Assembly: GCA_019114885.1 (NCBI GenBank)
Contig: DXEQ01000187.1
Coordinates: 1 to 6,619, forward strand
Direction of reading: 5' to 3'
Length of the DNA stretch: 6,619 nucleotides
Source: Candidatus Anaerobutyricum stercoripullorum
GTDB taxonomy: Bacteria > Bacillota > Clostridia > Lachnospirales > Lachnospiraceae
The position numbers and the translations under genes were made by a program. Positions 5,967 through 6,619 of this stretch are shown here, one piece after another. Numbering within the stretch: position 1 is the first letter of the stretch; each line of letters opens with the position of its first letter. Below the pieces are notes generated by a model. It ran no database searches. It was not told where the DNA came from and saw nothing but the letters and a program-made list of their open reading frames with translations.

Positions 5967-6619
5967 ATGAATATCAAAGATTATCCCGCTAGGCTGACTA
6001 CAGGCTATTACCGTGTGCGTGAGACCTGGGAGGATGCGTCAAGCCAGCTGGGAGCCTTCCGGCTGCTGGCCAATGCTATGGCAAAAGCCGACGCAAATCC
6101 CGGATATTTTGTGTTCTCCAACGAAGGGGAAGCCATCTATCCGGAGCCGGAGTCCAGCATTGAGGAAACAGAGGAGCCATCCGGGACACTGTCTCCTGAC
6201 AAAGATCCCGTGGAAGTCCCAGCGGATACGGAGCCTAGCGGTAAAGATGCTGACGGCAATGAGGAATCCACGGAGGTTGAAGAAGAGACGGATCATACGG
6301 AAGCAGCCCCTGAAAACATAGAAGGAACTGCAGAGCCCGGTGAATCCGTGCCGCCTGATGAGGAAACAGGCCAGGAGACAGAAGGGCCGGAGAAAGAATT
6401 CCCGGAGGCTGTAGAGTATGACTATGATGGCAATGACACGCCCGTCGCTTATGCAAAGCTGAAGACACTGATGAACATCCGCGATGGGAACAGCCTGGAT
6501 GCGGAGAGCCTTACGACCTACCGGAAAGGCACCGTGGTGGAAGTCCTTCAGGTATGCGGGGATGGGTGGCTTCGGATCTGCTGCCCGGAAAGTGATACCG
6601 GCTTTGCCTACGTGAATGG
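5967..6619 (+). CDS. Phage lysis-associated protein with SPOR-like N-terminus, acidic linker and SH3-type domain (3' partial)
   Basis: The gene runs off the window after 217 complete codons. Residues 11-58 (TGYYRVRETW-x-DASSQLGAF...NPGYFVFSNEGEAIY) resemble the short SPOR-like module (YRVRK-W-x-D-x-x-SQ-GAY...A-x-x-NPGY-x-VF-x-x-x-G) seen at ends of clostridial phage and host wall hydrolases; that module is thought to bind peptidoglycan. Residues ~61-157 are a low-complexity linker with about 36 Asp/Glu and three Lys. From ~162 there is a bacterial SH3-type domain (LMNIRDGNSLDAESLTTYRKGT...VEVLQ...DGWLRI...GFAYVN), the usual wall-targeting domain of Gram-positive lysins. No catalytic motif of an amidase, NlpC/P60, CHAP or GH25 enzyme is seen in the visible part. 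It is therefore either an endolysin whose enzyme domain lies downstream or a non-catalytic accessory protein. The position after the holin supports a lysis role. Confidence 0.75.
   Translation, partial: MNIKDYPARLTTGYYRVRETWEDASSQLGAFRLLANAMAKADANPGYFVFSNEGEAIYPEPESSIEETEEPSGTLSPDKDPVEVPADTEPSGKDADGNEESTEVEEETDHTEAAPENIEGTAEPGESVPPDEETGQETEGPEKEFPEAVEYDYDGNDTPVAYAKLKTLMNIRDGNSLDAESLTTYRKGTVVEVLQVCGDGWLRICCPESDTGFAYVN

Noticed and set aside
6013..6321. Alternative + strand frame inside the lysis-associated gene
   Set aside because: It starts at GTG without a ribosome site. The frame from 5967 has a good ribosome site and recognisable SPOR-like and SH3-type segments.
1..6619. CRISPR array, tRNA, rRNA, insertion sequence or attachment site
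   Set aside because: No regularly spaced repeats, cloverleaf with CCA-type end, transposase or inverted-repeat termini were seen. Attachment sites cannot be judged without both prophage ends.

Overview
The window looks like the end of the tail module and the start of the lysis module of a tailed phage or prophage from a Gram-positive, low-GC-lineage gut bacterium. It is probably a Clostridia/Lachnospiraceae-type host, although local base composition is near-balanced. The reasons are the gene order (tail fibre/tip proteins, then holin, then cell-wall-binding lysis protein), a holin of the TcdE/phage_holin_4 type, strong AAAGGA/AAGGGAG-type ribosome binding sites, and a tail-fibre N-terminus (YIGRRIVP...GGVWD..K.YE.LTIV) that I know from clostridial prophages. 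Host and phage-versus-prophage status are inference; no integrase or att site is visible.

Layout, all on the + strand. (1) Positions 2-2152: the 3' part of a tail protein with tandem ~150-residue repeats followed by a C-terminal SGNH/GDSL hydrolase domain. (2) 2153-2389: a 237-base gap with two hairpins, a 12-base direct repeat, an eight-G run and a possible 21-codon ORF. (3) 2390-5305: a complete 971-residue fibre protein with an attachment-type N-terminus, coiled coils separating presumed beta-rich domains, and a second, divergent C-terminal SGNH domain. (4) 5306-5436: a structured leader. (5) 5437-5910: the holin, with two in-frame start codons one codon apart. (6) 5911-5966: a spacer holding a perfect 9-bp hairpin. 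(7) 5967 to the window end: the 5' part of a lysis-associated protein with a SPOR-like N-terminal region, a very acidic linker and a bacterial SH3-type domain; its catalytic part, if any, lies outside.

Proposed working of the set (inference): the two SGNH-tipped tail proteins would bind and de-esterify host surface glycans during adsorption, the holin would open or depolarise the membrane at the end of infection, and the SH3 protein would act at the cell wall. The least ordinary features are the two adjacent but dissimilar SGNH enzymes, both lacking the usual Asp of the DxxH block; the placement of a GC-rich hairpin immediately 5' of the Shine-Dalgarno sequence of every possible start in the window; and the dual-start holin. 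I see no CRISPR array, tRNA, rRNA or insertion sequence. I did not find convincing evidence of a wholly new system.
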